A DNA stretch of 64,000 nt from Lates calcarifer (Eukaryota > Chordata > Actinopteri > Centropomidae). Below, one piece after another: positions 50,614 to 63,420 of the stretch; the stretch's first letter is position 1, and every line of letters begins with the position of its first letter. The position numbers and the translations under genes were made by a program. The stretch covers positions 14,995,543 through 15,059,542 of the forward strand of contig NC_066844.1 of assembly GCF_001640805.2 (NCBI RefSeq), in the 5' to 3' direction. The notes under the pieces were generated by a model. The model saw only the letters and a program-made list of their open reading frames with translations, did no database searches and was not told where the DNA came from.

Positions 50614-52185
50614 GAGGAGCATTCACACTCACATGCACTCAGATAATCTTACAAAGGGACACACGGAGGCAGAGCAACATACATGCACACATTTGCACAT
50701 ATCTAGACTACACAATAGAGGACGAACAGAATGCATAGACCGGGATGCACACACATTCATACACCCATAGAGGAAGAAGGCAATCGACACAGTGGATCCT
50801 TGAGTCAGTAGGCTGTTATCATAACCAGCAAGGCACAAAATCGTTCCTATTTTCATACAGTTTATATTGTTTGCAGATTCTGTACTGCTGACCAGGCTGT
50901 TTGAAGCAGCACTATCAGCTGTCCAATACAGTGCATTAATCACACCATGCACTGTAAGTACTATTCAAAGATTATTTAGTAACGTCAGTGCTTAAATTCA
51001 CATTTCAGTCCATGTTGTTTGCATGTGATATGTTCAGAAACTACACATGCAAGCCTCAAGCTGCAGAAAGGTCATGTAAAATTGAACACAAGTGACACTC
51101 CTCACCCTGACAGAGAGATGTATGATGGGTAAACAAGGCCACCCAGTGGCTGGAAATCATGACATCTCCTTTTTGACATTTTGTTGATCCTCTAAATCGG
51201 TCAGAAACTCACCGAAACAAGCTAATTTTTAAGTTTTAACACTCTATGAGTAAGCCCCTGCCCATACCCCGAATGTGACTCTGGCTATGGTGTGATGTCG
51301 ATTGGGTCTGTTGACTAGAGTTGATGAAATTAACAACACGTTCAGAACTATTTATGCTCAGTGACAGAAACATTCTTAACCCTTCTTTAACATTTATAAA
51401 AGATGGCTGGCAAATGGAGCTGCCTGTTAATGTCTGGCAACAAAGTCTGAAGTTAGTGTCTGATTTTATCATCATATTTGAACATCTCTGAACACTGACA
51501 GCGAAAAAATGTGCACTGGCAGAAGGATACAAAGGATATACGAAGTGTCAGGTTGTGAAATAATTATATGTAGTACTTGTACAGCTTCCACATAGCCAGA
51601 GGCAAGACCTCCACAGTCCTATCTTAACTTTTCTGATGCTTCAGGTGATGAAGTTAACTCCAGTGGCAGCATTGATTGAACCTGCAGTAAAATATGTATG
51701 TGATATATTTTTCCATTATTAACTTGTTGAAGGACTGCTGGTTTGTTAACCTTCAGGGCCGTCAGCTTAGAAAACGGCCTGGAGCCTCATCTTGGTTTAT
51801 TCATTTCAAGTTCAATATTTCACACAAATGGATGCCGTAGTTTGCCAAGCGTAAGATGACAACACAAATTACATGCACTAGAGAACAATAACAATAAATA
51901 CGCTCAGATTAGTTATCAACAGTGTCACTGTTTCCCTTTCCATTATGATGTGACAGCGGTGACTAAACCCCACAGCACTGTTTGTACATTAACTCTCATT
52001 GTCTTAAAGCTAAGGATTGATTGATTGATTTATTTATTTATTTATGGAAAGCTGTGGAAATTGTTCAAATTAGGATATATTTTATAATTTTTTTATATAT
52101 ATCTCTAGGTCTTTTTTTCTGTGTGCTACAGTATCTTCTGCTTATCTTCCGCCTTCTCTTTTTATCCTACCATCTCCCTCTCTCT

Positions 52186-52190
52186 GTCAG

Positions 52191-52221
<31 letters not shown>

Positions 52222-52231
52222 TACATACACA
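52186..52231. repeat. (CA)n then (CATA)n microsatellite
   Basis: A CA run is followed by CATACATACATACACATAG. Confidence 0.9.
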
Positions 52232-53448
52232 TAGTTCCTCTATCAGTAGTTGTCTCTTTCTGCCGCTTTCATCTCTATTTAACAGCGTGGCAGATCAGAT
52301 CCCACCACCTGATTTGAATGTGCTTTGTGAACAGGATTTTTAATGAATAGCAAAGCATTTATGAATATCTCCACACTAAGTAGATATGTCAGGAATCAGG
52401 GTCATGGTCCTAGCCCCTTGTGGGTAGGCGATGAATGCCAAACTGAGAGCCGGCCCTGTGCCCTTAGAAAGAATCAAAGACACTCCTCTAACAGTGCTGC
52501 ACAATGACAGCGCCTTCACAGACCACATGTCTGTTCCCATGCCAACTGGCACCAGCACAGCACACACAAGGCAGCAGACAGACCCGCAGAGACCTTGCTG
52601 GTTGTATTGCAGAATTAACCGAAATTAATATATGTGAGGACAGACATTCTCAAACTAGCTGTGCTTTGAACTTTCTCCTACACGTGTGCACACACAAGTG
52701 GGAACACACACACGCATGCATAAGCAGCACTTTGCAGTGCACGTGTCCTTAAGCCTTGTTTCTCCAGCTGCACCACAAGAGAGCTGTCTAAGTGACAACA
52801 ATTAGCCTGCTCAGTTCAAGCTAATTGAAGTCATTTACATAATACATGCCTGCCATCACAATTCATCTGCGGACAATTCAAGCAGGTCTGTGTCATATTG
52901 TCACAACCTGATGTTAAATCAACCCGCCCGCCTTGATAAATGATCCCCAAAGGAAGGCCATAATTTCACACAAAGCTTATCAGTCACATAAGGACGTTCT
53001 TCACTGGGCTGTAGTTTTTTTTAATGAAAATATGAATTGCATTTGCCAACACAGACAGATGCGCACATTGTCAAAACTGTGTTTACCATCCATCCCATTA
53101 CGCATGCAATTACTCAGAGGTTGAAAACAAGCAGCCTCATTTGTGTGATGCTAAGCTGCAGTGGCCGAGGAGATCTAATGCTTTATTAGCCTGTTGTTTG
53201 GGAGCTGCGTTTGACAGGAAACTGGGCGATGAATTAAATAGATGGCTTGATAAAAAGCTTGCTGTGCAGAATTCTTCATGCCGGATTTTTGAAAAATTGT
53301 GCTGCCATAGCTCATAACAGGCGATCTGTTCCTTGGGTGATTTATGAAATCAATTTGTCTTGTTATCAGCAGCCAGAGTTTGCGAGATAAGATCAGAGCA
53401 TGTGCATTTCAACTTGGGGGTAGAGGGAAAGACGAGGGATGGGGTGTG

Positions 53449-53510
53449 TCTTGTGTGTTTGTGTGTGTGTGTGTGCGCGCATATGTGTGTATGTGTGTGT
53501 GTGTGTGTTA
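53449..53510. repeat. (GT)n microsatellite
   Basis: GT runs are interrupted by GCGCGCATATG and TATG. It lies inside a 176-codon plus-strand ORF (53360-53890) whose CVCVCV part it encodes, so that ORF is judged spurious. Confidence 0.9.
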
Positions 53511-54415
53511 ACACAATAGGGCATGCTGAAAACAGTTATCAGTCATTCTCAGCATTCATGTCATTGCATCACGCTGCGAATCATGGGATAATGATGCATC
53601 GAGTGTTGATTAAATTTGGCAATGGAATGAAAGGATTTTCCATATCGTCATGTCTGAGACTCTGTTGGTTCCTCCTGGGTTTTTGTGTGTGCCGTAATGG
53701 CACATTCATGTCAGGTGTCACTGGAGAATCTGCACTGATGCACTCAACAGTCTTACGCCATCTGTCTCTGTCTGCTTCTGTGTCATCTGTCCCAACCCTT
53801 TACTCATACATGGAATGGAAAGACTTCAGATGCCCCCCTGTACCCAAACCACCCTCCCATACTTCTCATACAGACACATGTGGTACTTAACTCTGAACAG
53901 AGGAAAAGCAGTTTCTGTGTGTGTGGACATGGAAACATGAGATTCCTCACACCTCCCTTTCTTTCATCTCAGTCAAGCAGAACTCTCCAAATGTCATTCA
54001 AAACCATGCTCCGTGCGCTTGGCAGCAAAGCATGGAGCGCAGTCGGCCCAGTCAGCGTAATGTGCTTTAGACCTTCTCCTCATGCTTTCCCCAGAGAAGC
54101 CAGGGGAAATGCTGTCTTGACATTGCGATCCGTCTAGTTTGGGAAAAGAATGATATGAAAAAGAATTAGGTCCCCCCCTGTGTATTCCAGTTCAGGAACA
54201 GATAAGCAGTTTGTTTTGCCAAAGACGTCAAAGCGGGGAATCAGAGGTGACAGCAGAAGGGATGAGATATTTCAAGATACATCTTGATGGATGCGGGTTA
54301 ATCTTAAGCCTGCCAGATGTGTCAAGGATTTGCGGATACCTCATGGAGTAAATCTAACTGTGCTGCTTTCTAATTCTGTACCCCCCCCTTTCCCCTTTTC
54401 TGTCTGCCTCTGCAG

Positions 54416-54642
54416 TGAAGTTTGAAGATTGCCAGCGCAGCAGAGCAGTGGGCTTTGTAAGCAGCGACCCCAATTTCAGCGTGAGACCTGATGGGACGGT
54501 GTATGCAGAGCAGGAAGTGGCCAACCTGTCAGACCCTGTCCAGTTCATGGTGACGGCCCGAGGGCTCCATGACCCACACATCTGGGAGACCACTGTTAAA
54601 CTGGCTTTGGCTGGACACCCCCATCCTTTACCACTTACAAAG
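54416..54642 (+). CDS. cdh4: cadherin-4 (R-cadherin) internal exon: prodomain
   Basis: This internal coding exon of a classical cadherin encodes most of the N-terminal prodomain, which keeps the newly made adhesion receptor inactive in the secretory pathway until furin-type cleavage. A long pyrimidine tract (about 54367-54413) ends in TGCAG, and the exon closes with ACAAAG followed by the donor GTAACT. The 227 nt start in phase 1, because the first codon needs one base (G, giving Val) from the previous exon. They then read 75 open codons and end in phase 0. The protein starts VKFEDCQRSRAVGF and contains FSVRPDGTVYA, the conserved strand of cadherin prodomains (compare VKF...C and F.V..DG.V.A in N- and R-cadherin). 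WETTVKLALA matches the closing W...V.L strand. This is exon 3 in the usual Cdh2/Cdh4 numbering. I prefer cdh4 to cdh2 because of the downstream exon. The prodomain alone would not separate them, since it diverges quickly. Confidence 0.9.
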
Positions 54643-57600
54643 GTAACTAGAAAGAACTTGACAAGAAAAAAATCACAGGGGTTCACTGACAGACCACCAG
54701 AACTATTTAGTCAAGATGAAATTGCCAGTATAATAAATTTTCAGATAAATCATTTGCATTACATATGGGCTAATATTAAGTGTCTACCACTGAAATGCCT
54801 TTGTCTGCTTTACCATTATTGGAAACTCATTTATCATCTAAATTTATGTAAACAAACAAATCTTAAAACAAACAAACAGACATAACCAGAAGCAGATTAT
54901 ATCAGCTTTGGCAAATGAATATTAATTCCACAACAGCTATTTATTTATTTATTTATTTGTTTGTTTGTTTGTTTGTTTTACTATTATCTGGTTACATGCT
55001 CTCAAGTCAGTGTCTATACATAGCCAAAGATCACTTGTGAGGGGAAAGAAAACCCACTCTACGACTTTTCATATAAACGATCTAGTTTATTGCATCACGT
55101 CAGTGTGGTGATTAAATGGTGATCTTTGTTTTAATTATTTTCAACTTAAGTTCCTTGCAAATGTCGAAAGCTATAAATCTAATTATATTTGATAAAAAAA
55201 AATATTCAGACGATTTAAACTTGATAAGAGGATTTGAAACTGGATTTGTCTTCAATAAAAAGCCATTACAGCACAAATTCCTAGGTTGTTTTCTGATTAG
55301 ATATGCTTCATTATTTGGAAAATATCTGTTTAGCAATATCTGTAAAGCATCTTCCTGATAAATGTGCCCATCAATCACCGGAAACTTTAACAGAACAAAA
55401 AAACATATGAACAGGGTGAAATGTAATGAAGCATTCTTGATCAGAGCCATTAATGCAGCCTGTCATTTAAGTAATTCCTTTAATGAGTGTTTCCAGCTTT
55501 TTCCAAGGCAAAAAGTTTTTTAAGAGTACATGCAGTGCTGCTAAGATGCAGTGCCTCGTTGTATGTGACAAGTTGAGACATGTCCCTATTTCCTACCCAG
55601 GCTCTTTTAGCTAACGGACACTGTAAAACTACACAGGACCAAATATATAGCCACTTACTGACTTCAACTACCAGGCTGCACTTTGTTGAGCGACAAACCC
55701 ATTATCATTTTTCCTACACTACTTGTTGAACGCCATTGGGCTTAATGTTCAGTCATGTTTCTAATCATGACAAAAAGCCCAAGACTCATGTAGCTAAAGC
55801 AATTGCAGAGTGGGGATTAAAATTCTGCCCACTCCTGGCAGTGCAATAATGGAGACTGGGAAATAATTGACATTGATTGAGCTAATGTTCCACTCTGGCG
55901 GAGTCTGCGAGGACCAGGTGATGTAGTTTGAGCGTATAATTATGTTCCCCACATTGTAGAGATAGAGAAAGATCCAATAATTGAACAAGAAATAAATGTG
56001 TTTTCTCTAATCACATGGAAATGTGAAAAGCAGCTTTTATACTTACAGTACAGTGTGCATTTTTAGAGAGTGTTTACATGTGTTCTTGTCATTTTTCCTC
56101 AGATAAATAGGTGATTCAGTAGAATTTAGTTCCAATCTCCTGAATGGAAAATTGCTGGTACACCCTGAGGAGAAATTCAAATAAATACTTGTTTCATTAA
56201 GAGCATAGTCATGAAAGATGTAATTATTAAAATGAAGTATTGGCTACAGGACGACATGTGACAGGAACATAGGTTAAAGGTTACCTATTTGAAGGACCAA
56301 AAATATGAAAAACTACTGTGGTTGAGGATTAATTTAATTTCTCTCTATATATATTTGTTTTTTGTTTCAATTATGGCAGTCCAACATTGTCATTTCCTGT
56401 GGTTTCACAATATTAAAACTACATAAAATGAAGAAATTAAGTGAAACACTGAGTGACAGCCTCCACAGCACTGAAAAATCACAGTTTGTCCTCAGTGACA
56501 TCTACTATTTATGACTTGAGTGGGAAGGGTGACATTTACAAGTGATCACAGTTTTATTGTGGACTTATTCAGTCTGGTTGATTCATTTTGTGTTACATCT
56601 TGTACTCTCCAGAATGGAACATTTATTAAAATGCAACTGTGCCTTCGTTTAACAGAGCAGCAGAGTCTCTGAACTGCTATAAATCCAGCCCTGCACATGA
56701 GGCTCTGTGGGTGAGGTCATGTTGTCCAGTTTCCCTGGACTTCCTTTTCCCTGAGGGCTTTAGTGTTTTTACACAATGTAATTTCACTCAACAACTTTGG
56801 TAAAGTTTAAGTGTCCGTGTATAATGACTCTCATTCTCCAAGTCTCAGGAACTCTACTGGAGGGATGAAACACCACTCTTCCAAAAAATATTCACTCATT
56901 TGGTGTTTTGATGATGATGGTGGAGAGTGCTGTCTAACACGTCACACCCATAGGTGTTCAACTGTGTTGATACTCATCAAACCATTCAGTGACCCCTCTT
57001 GCTCTGTGGATAGAGACATCATTATCTTGTTTCCTTACTCATTTTTCAGGTTTTCCATTCATCACTCATTTGTATGTGTCACCAACAAAAAAAGAGTGTA
57101 TCATCCCCTCTAATTGAGATGCTGTAGATTTTCCATGTTTGCCAAAGTGAACTGTGTTTGGACACTTGCTCGTTAGACATGATAGTTTCCCACTGTAAGC
57201 AGCAGAGTTAGAAGCTAAACTGTCCAATTTTTGATCTTTGTTCATCTTTCAAATGCAGTATATATTATAAACTGGTGAAGCCAGTAACAGGAATGTGCTG
57301 TGTGCAGTTCAATCCAGTGTACTCACGTGATTTCTGGGAATTAACGTTAAAACAGTGTTATCAGTGCCGTGCAGTGTTTTTGAACTGTGTGGCCCATTTT
57401 CCTTTTCCAGTTCGGTAAACACACGCAGAGATGAGTAGTTGTTATCTGAGCCCATCTCTTTGTTCTGAAAGTCAATAGCTATTTTAGAAAAGAGGTTATC
57501 ATAATCGCATCACCTAACCGCAACCTATCATAATCAACATGGCAATGGCGGTGGAGGATATAAACAGCACAGGATATCCTCTTCTTCCCGATGGCGATTA

Positions 57601-60600
57601 AAAGGCTGACAGCTCAGATACCACCTCATTCTGTTCACTCGTTCTGTGTAGAGACAGATAATGTGTAAAGAGAGATGCTGTACTCTAACAAATTGTATGC
57701 TTGGTTCAGATCTACTCAGATGAACTGGCTTCATCACAGAATATACTGTGGCTTTCTCTCTTGCTATGCTTGCTTTGTTGTATAGCACCAATGAGAGTGT
57801 ACTGATTTGCTTTTAATAACTGGCTTAGTTTCTCACTGTTCTGTTTTAGTAGCAGAAATTAGCATACTTGGAATGTGCTCTGTGGTCGACTGGTTCATTT
57901 TACTATTTAATTTTCCAGTGTACAATACCACAGCAATTGAAGTGTAGAGCATCTTTGGCCTGAGAGCCCTTTCCGCTGTGTTTATGTACTCAGGCTATCG
58001 CACCTCACACAGGTAGGGCCTCTCGTTGAGTGCTCTCCAACTCGTACTGATTTCATGGCACATTGGTTTGCCTTCTCCACCAGCTTAGAGCCCATCAGTT
58101 ATGCATCACTGGATTTGGAGTCGACTGGTTGTCAGAGCGGGTTTTAGTGCTTATTTGATTTGAATTTTTTACCGCACTCTCCCCAGACAGCCTCACCTGT
58201 TCAAGGTAGATTACAGCAAAGCCCAGCAGCAGGGTGGAACATGCGTAGGGCCCTGGGGTCCACTGGTCGCCGAAAAGCAACACCAGCAGGGTTGGATGGT
58301 TGCACTTTTGCTGTGTGCTTTAACTTTGTGATTATAGCCTGATTATGTTGATAATCCACATCGGAAAGCTGTGAGTCTCAGCAGGCAAATAGCAGCAACC
58401 AGAATTTCAATACTTTTTTAATACAAAGTTACATTTAACTGTTATCTTTCTTTAACTTTAGCTATTGAGAAAAGATTGCATGGAAGAGCATTCTTCTTAC
58501 TGAGGACAAGCACTTTTTTTTTTTTTGTCATAGTGATCCAGCAAAGGGAACTGCAGCACTAAAGACATGAAAAAATGACATCAGAAGACCTGAGTCAAAT
58601 GTTTTCAGAGCCACACTGAACAGAGAATAGGCAATGAGCACACGCTCTTATTGTATTGTTCTGCCTGTTTGTCAGAGTGATAACCTCCAGATGTCAGCTC
58701 CAGGGCTCGGGGGTTGCAGGCCTGAAGAATGCCCCAGCAATACGCAGGCTGCCTGGGAGCAGAGAGCTGCCAGCTGGCCCTGTCTGCCTCTGGGTTTCAG
58801 GAGCCCAGGGCACATCAGGGACACACTAACTGAATCCCTGTCATGTGTTCATGCGCATACACACACCTACACACAGGGTCACGCAAACACGCAGACAAAT
58901 ACGCAGGCACATATGTTCGTGCATTATTTTTACACATTTGTACGTGTGCACACATGGTTGCATCAAGGCCACATGATTTCCCATATGTGCATACTAGCAT
59001 GACTGAACTCACTGTACATGCACATACTAAATTCACATACACACACACACATACAGGCAGAAGAAAAATCCCCAAACTCTAATAAGCACCTAGCTTCTTG
59101 GCGGCCCACAGAAAGCATGTTCCAGTTTTTCCCCTTCTTTCCTTTGTAATTCTGGTATTGTCACAGCGCCAACAGCCTGTCATCTGCCTTGCTGTTTGAA
59201 AGTGACAGCCACTACACTGATATCATCCACATGCAGACTTACAATAAAGGATGTCTCCCTTTCATTGTCTCCCTCCATGTCTGTCTCTCTGCCTGACCGT
59301 TTCGCTTCTTCATTTCTGTTTTGGCAACATTTGCAAAGGAATGTTGGGGCCTGACCAATCAGATGCTTCAGCCTTGTTATTGTCAGGCCTGATTGGCATG
59401 TAGAGCAACTATTCATTCATTGTGTTTTTTTGCCGATACCCAGGAGGGCAGATAAGGATTTTATCATGGTAGCAGCACACCAGACGTAGTCTTACAGTAT
59501 ATGTCCTCTGTATTCATAACTGTCCATATGCACTAACATATAGATGGCCCCTGATGAGTCATCATCATCTGCTAGGCAGAGTGTTGTTTATCCTCTGTTG
59601 CATGTTTGTTTTTTTTTTACATACTTGTTTGTTTTCCCTTGTTTTTGTGGTTTTTTTTTTTTTTTTTTTCAAATGAGCATCTGCAAATACACACACAGCC
59701 ACAGAAACAGACACACATACACATATTCACAGACAGAGACTAATTCCGCCTGCCGCCCATGGAGAAGACTGGCACGCTCCCTTTCTCCCTCATGCCAGTT
59801 GGTACCTGTGAATGTTTTGGATGAGCAGACCCTGGAACGAGAGTTATCTTATCTGGGAAACACATCTGGTCCCCTCGTTCCTCTTTCTGTCCTCTAACCA
59901 TCCACCCCTGGTTGCCCCCGCTCCCCCTCCGCAGTTCTCCTGCCCAGCTAAACCAACAGCCCTGCCTGCCCAGAGACCTGCACTGAGCTTGCAGTCCAAT
60001 CCTCGGAGCTGTGAATGCGCAAAAGACTTACAACAAAAGATGAAAAATATGCTAGGTGTTTGCTCAGGTGTAGCTTGCAGTTTGTTGCTCTCATAGGCAA
60101 AGCAGGTATATATTGATAGGATGAACCACCGGCCTGCATTTGGCACGGCTACGTGTCCGTGGTCACTTGTGTGCACACATGTGTGTCTTTGCCTGTACGA
60201 CTGCGTTGTGTGTGTTCCAGGTGGAATGAGCGGGAGGATTTCCACTGTGCTTCAGGTGACAGCGGCACGCTGCCAGTCAATGTGTGTGTGTGTACGCAGG
60301 GCGCAGAGACAACAATAGGATTAGGTGGATTACAGCAATACAACCATCTTACACAGGCGGACACCATGGAGGATTGGGGAAAAACACTCTTCTTTTACAC
60401 ACCCTTCTAACCCTTATTTCACCAGGCAAGATGAGTAAGAACACAATCTTCTTTCTGCAGCTATAGCCCCAGGGCAGTAATTGCAGGGGGCAGTGGGGAC
60501 TGCATATACACCCATACATTCCTACGTAAGAGTTACCCATAATACCATGGTCCTGTATAATGTTTAAAGGTACCGAAACATTTAAAAAAAAAAAGAACTA

Positions 60601-61197
60601 GCACACACATACAAACAAATTTGTGTTTGTGATTATCCAGAAGATGCTTTTAACTGTTTCTTATGGGGAAAAAAAATGGTATTTCATCAATACCTGGTTT
60701 ATCTGACAATAGGCTTCTGTCAGAGCAAAGTATCAAATTCTTTTTTGTCTTCATTAGGGACAGAGAGGACAGGGACAAGCAGGAATAATGTTGTCTGCCT
60801 AAAAATTCTATGCAGGGATACAGACACAGCACAGCACCTCTGCGGGCTAAACCCAGCTATGTAGCCTAAGGGAGGTCTTGCTTTCTTAGGCGAAAGCCAA
60901 GGGCTTGGGCAGGCTCAGGTGTCTTGCCAAGGGCTTCATGAGATCTGATGCAGAAATTTATATATATTTCCTCATGTTTGCCTCTCTGTCACTCTCCCAA
61001 AATGGGTTTATTGTTGGTGTGACACCCAGTATTTTAGTTTCAATTTTAGCCGATGGGAAAACTTGTCATTTTAAAGCACTTTATAGATTCATCTTCCAAC
61101 CTGTCGAGGCAAAATAGCATTCTTCAAATGATAACATGTGCAAGTTATTCAATGCGAGATGTAGGATGATGTGATGTATTTGCCTTTTTCTTTTCAG
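54643..61197 (+). other. cdh4 phase-0 intron between prodomain exon and furin-site exon
   Basis: The intron is 6,555 nt, with donor GTAACT and acceptor TTTTCTTTTCAG, and separates two in-frame coding exons. It contains a (TTTA)n(TTTG)n tract at 54939-54979, T runs near 58507 and 59651, and CA-rich stretches near 58859 and 59690. No additional exon or mobile element is convincing. The reading frame from the first exon stays open for about 80 codons past the donor, but that extension is low complexity (Lys/Thr/Asn-rich) and does not resemble cadherin. Confidence 0.9.
54939..54979. repeat. (TTTA)n(TTTG)n tetranucleotide repeat
   Basis: About five TTTA units run into five TTTG units, 300 bp after the prodomain exon. 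Confidence 0.95.
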
Positions 61198-61380
61198 GTT
61201 GGCATTGAAGAAATGCTGTCAAGAGTCTGGGACACCCAACCCAGAGTTATCAAGTTTCCTCGAAAACATCAGAGAGGCTCCTCTGCCAATGGGCTAAGGC
61301 GACAGAAGAGAGACTGGGTCATCCCGCCTATCAATGTGCCTGAAAACTCCCGAGGACCCTTCCCTCACATGCTTGTCAGA
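61198..61380 (+). CDS. cdh4: cadherin-4 (R-cadherin) internal exon: furin site and start of EC1
   Basis: This coding exon of the same cadherin is 183 nt (61 codons) and phase 0 at both ends. The acceptor is TTTTCTTTTCAG and the donor is GTGAGT. Codons 1-38 are the end of the prodomain, finishing at the basic furin-type site RRQKR (61297-61311). The mature adhesion domain begins at codon 39 with [18 protein letters not shown]. Trp at mature position 2 (61315-61317) is the residue that docks into the partner molecule in strand-swapped type I cadherin dimers. From family knowledge, N-cadherin has [12 protein letters not shown] after a QRQKR site, while R-cadherin has ANGLRRRKR then [12 protein letters not shown]. 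The window has ANGLRRQKR and INVPE, which favours cdh4. The exon ends in MLVR, and the next exon, outside the window, should continue into EC1. The HAV motif and calcium-binding DXNDN motifs are downstream and not seen here. Confidence 0.93.
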
Positions 61381-62846
61381 GTGAGTGACAGTTTGTATAA
61401 TTTCAGAAAATACCACATATCTTTTCCTGATGTGGAATGTCTTTGGTGCACCACAGAACTTTCATAGAACTTGGCTTTGCAGAGAAAAAAATCAAAGAAA
61501 AAACAAGGTAGACAACCTATACTTTCTGCCTACTTACTCGGGCCAGGCGAGAGGGAGAGGAGTGGTGAATATACTGTAATATCTCTTACAATCACCACGA
61601 GGCCAAGAGGCTCAACATTCTGGTATTTTCTCTCAAGCGCACCCAGCAGGTGAAAAGCGCTGCTCTTGTCTCTGATTTAAGTCATGATGCCAGATGATTT
61701 GTCTGCTGGCCTCAAGGCACCGCAGGCAGGTAGTCAGACAGAAAAAATAATTCTTGCTTTGAAAGCACACAAATACGCACTTCATGCTTCGTCTCAGAAG
61801 AATAGATGTCTATTATTATAGTATTAGTATTAGGAGTATTCTGTCTCAGTTGTGTTTCTTCACCTGTTAATATAGCTGATGGACTGTTTTTTTTATATAT
61901 TTCAGGACATTTCTTTGTAGGTTACAGCACATCTGCATTAATGAGTGTCCACGACACCATATTTTACTTGGTAGCCTAAACTCTTTTGGAGGTTAATGTT
62001 TATTAAAGGAATGGTTTTGAAAGCAGTTAGCTCTTTGCAACAAACAACAACGTTTAACTTGAGGCACAAATTTGCATTGTCTTAAAGTTGCGTAGTTCTA
62101 CATATGCAAAATTAGATACTGAACCTGCAAAGATTGAAACTACATCCAATCCTTTGGTTGCTTGATGATTTGTTTATTTACCTAAAGTTAAGATTTCAGG
62201 ATTTTGAGAGAGATCCATAAAGCTGTACATACACATGATTCTGTTTTATACATTTTACTCATTGTGAAATTGTGCGTGCCTTGATAAACTGCTTTTATAT
62301 GCATATCTCTGTGTATCCACCAGTCTAATGGAAAGAGCAGCACAGAAACAGCACAATTTCACAAAATTTGGAAATATTCAAACCAGGGAAAATGCCAAAA
62401 CAGAATGAATAAAAAGAATAATACAAAAGCACATACAAGACTCATTAAAAGAAAAACAACTATGATTGAAGTCTAACAGGGTCAACTGTAAAAAATACTT
62501 TAAACTGAAATTGACTTACAGCCCATTGTATATTAAATTTGTTCTCTTTCCTTATTTTTCTATTTTCCACTTCTCCACCACACACCATAGAAAAGTGTTT
62601 ACAACTGGTGTGAATAATGCATGAGGGGCATACATTCTGACTACTACTCTTCTTTTATTAATATCACTTTATCCATGCATAACCATGGTTTTTTCACATA
62701 TGTTTTGTTTATATGTGGAACCAGGATGCTGAAGAATTTAGTTTTACACTACTTTGTCGCTCTGCCGTTCTCACAATCTGGAAGAATGTTTATATGAACA
62801 TGTATAACAGCTTTGCAATTACAACCAGTGGATAATAGTAAATATC

Positions 62847-62865
62847 AAAAAAAAAAAAAAAAAAA
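62847..62865. repeat. A homopolymer (19)
   Basis: An uninterrupted run of 19 A. No retroposon body is recognised directly upstream. Confidence 0.95.
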
Positions 62866-63017
62866 GGAAAATCAAAAGTAAGTTTCTCATGGGAAGCGTC
62901 GTACTCTCAGCTCTGTGCTGCTACTCTAACTCCCCTCACTCACTGCTTCTTATCTCTCTCTCAGACAGACGTGCAGCTTTCCTCTGGCATTTCTGACACA
63001 CACTCACAGACAAGTAT

Positions 63018-63065
63018 ACACACATACACACACACACATGCACATATACTCACATATACTCACAC
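63018..63065. repeat. imperfect (CA)n microsatellite
   Basis: CA runs with CATATACTCA units. A GT run of opposite sense lies at 63377-63397. Confidence 0.9.
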
Positions 63066-63376
63066 AAAGTCCCTTACGCCCATTTGTACAGCGAGGCTTA
63101 CACTCCCGGATTACAGAAATCGCCTTTCACCAATGTGTTGGCAAGAGGGCAGATTTTCCACCAAAGCGTGGAAACACTCACCCTCACAAACACACACACA
63201 GCAGGGCTGTGAGGTGTCAAGGGAGGCACCAAATTGTGCTGCCATGCTGGAGAAATGGACGCTCTTTTATCCCCTTTTCACATGTCAGGTGTTAGATGGT
63301 TGGATTAAACCTCAAGGGCTTCCTTTGTGTGTGTGTGGCCATGCAAGTGTTGAGGTTGAGTTACTCTGAGTTTTGC

Positions 63377-63420
63377 TGTGTGTGTGTGTGTGTGCGCACG
63401 TGCGTTTGTGTGCATCTACA
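63377..63420. repeat. (GT)n microsatellite
   Basis: A GT run (63377-63395) is followed by GCGCACGTGCGTTTGTGTGC. Confidence 0.9.

Larger units (their letters stand above)
16247..54415 (+). other. long cdh4 intron ending at the prodomain exon
   Basis: This is 38 kb of intron between the candidate microexon and the certain exon at 54416. If the microexon is not real, the intron simply extends further left. Vertebrate CDH4 is known for very large 5' introns, which agrees with this. It carries most of the mobile elements of the window: a nested SINE-like element (18369-18720), its truncated relative (27708-27837), a LINE 3' end (33970-34317) and several old dispersed repeats, besides many microsatellites. 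I see no gene on either strand inside it. Remaining sequence between these repeats is unremarkable to the eye. Conserved enhancers are possible but cannot be recognised without comparison to other species. Confidence 0.75.

Noticed and set aside
53360..53890. 176-codon plus-strand ORF
   Set aside because: A long part is Cys/Val coded by a GT repeat. There is no domain, it lies 500 bp before a cadherin exon, and no splice or promoter context supports it.
54643..54885. Extension of the prodomain exon reading frame past its 3' border
   Set aside because: A donor GTAACT lies directly after ACAAAG, and the extension is Lys/Thr/Asn-rich and unlike any cadherin. Intron retention is possible but not supported.
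59844..60245. 133-codon minus-strand ORF
   Set aside because: It is a mixture of ordinary intron sequence without any family resemblance and lies within the intron between two confirmed cdh4 exons.
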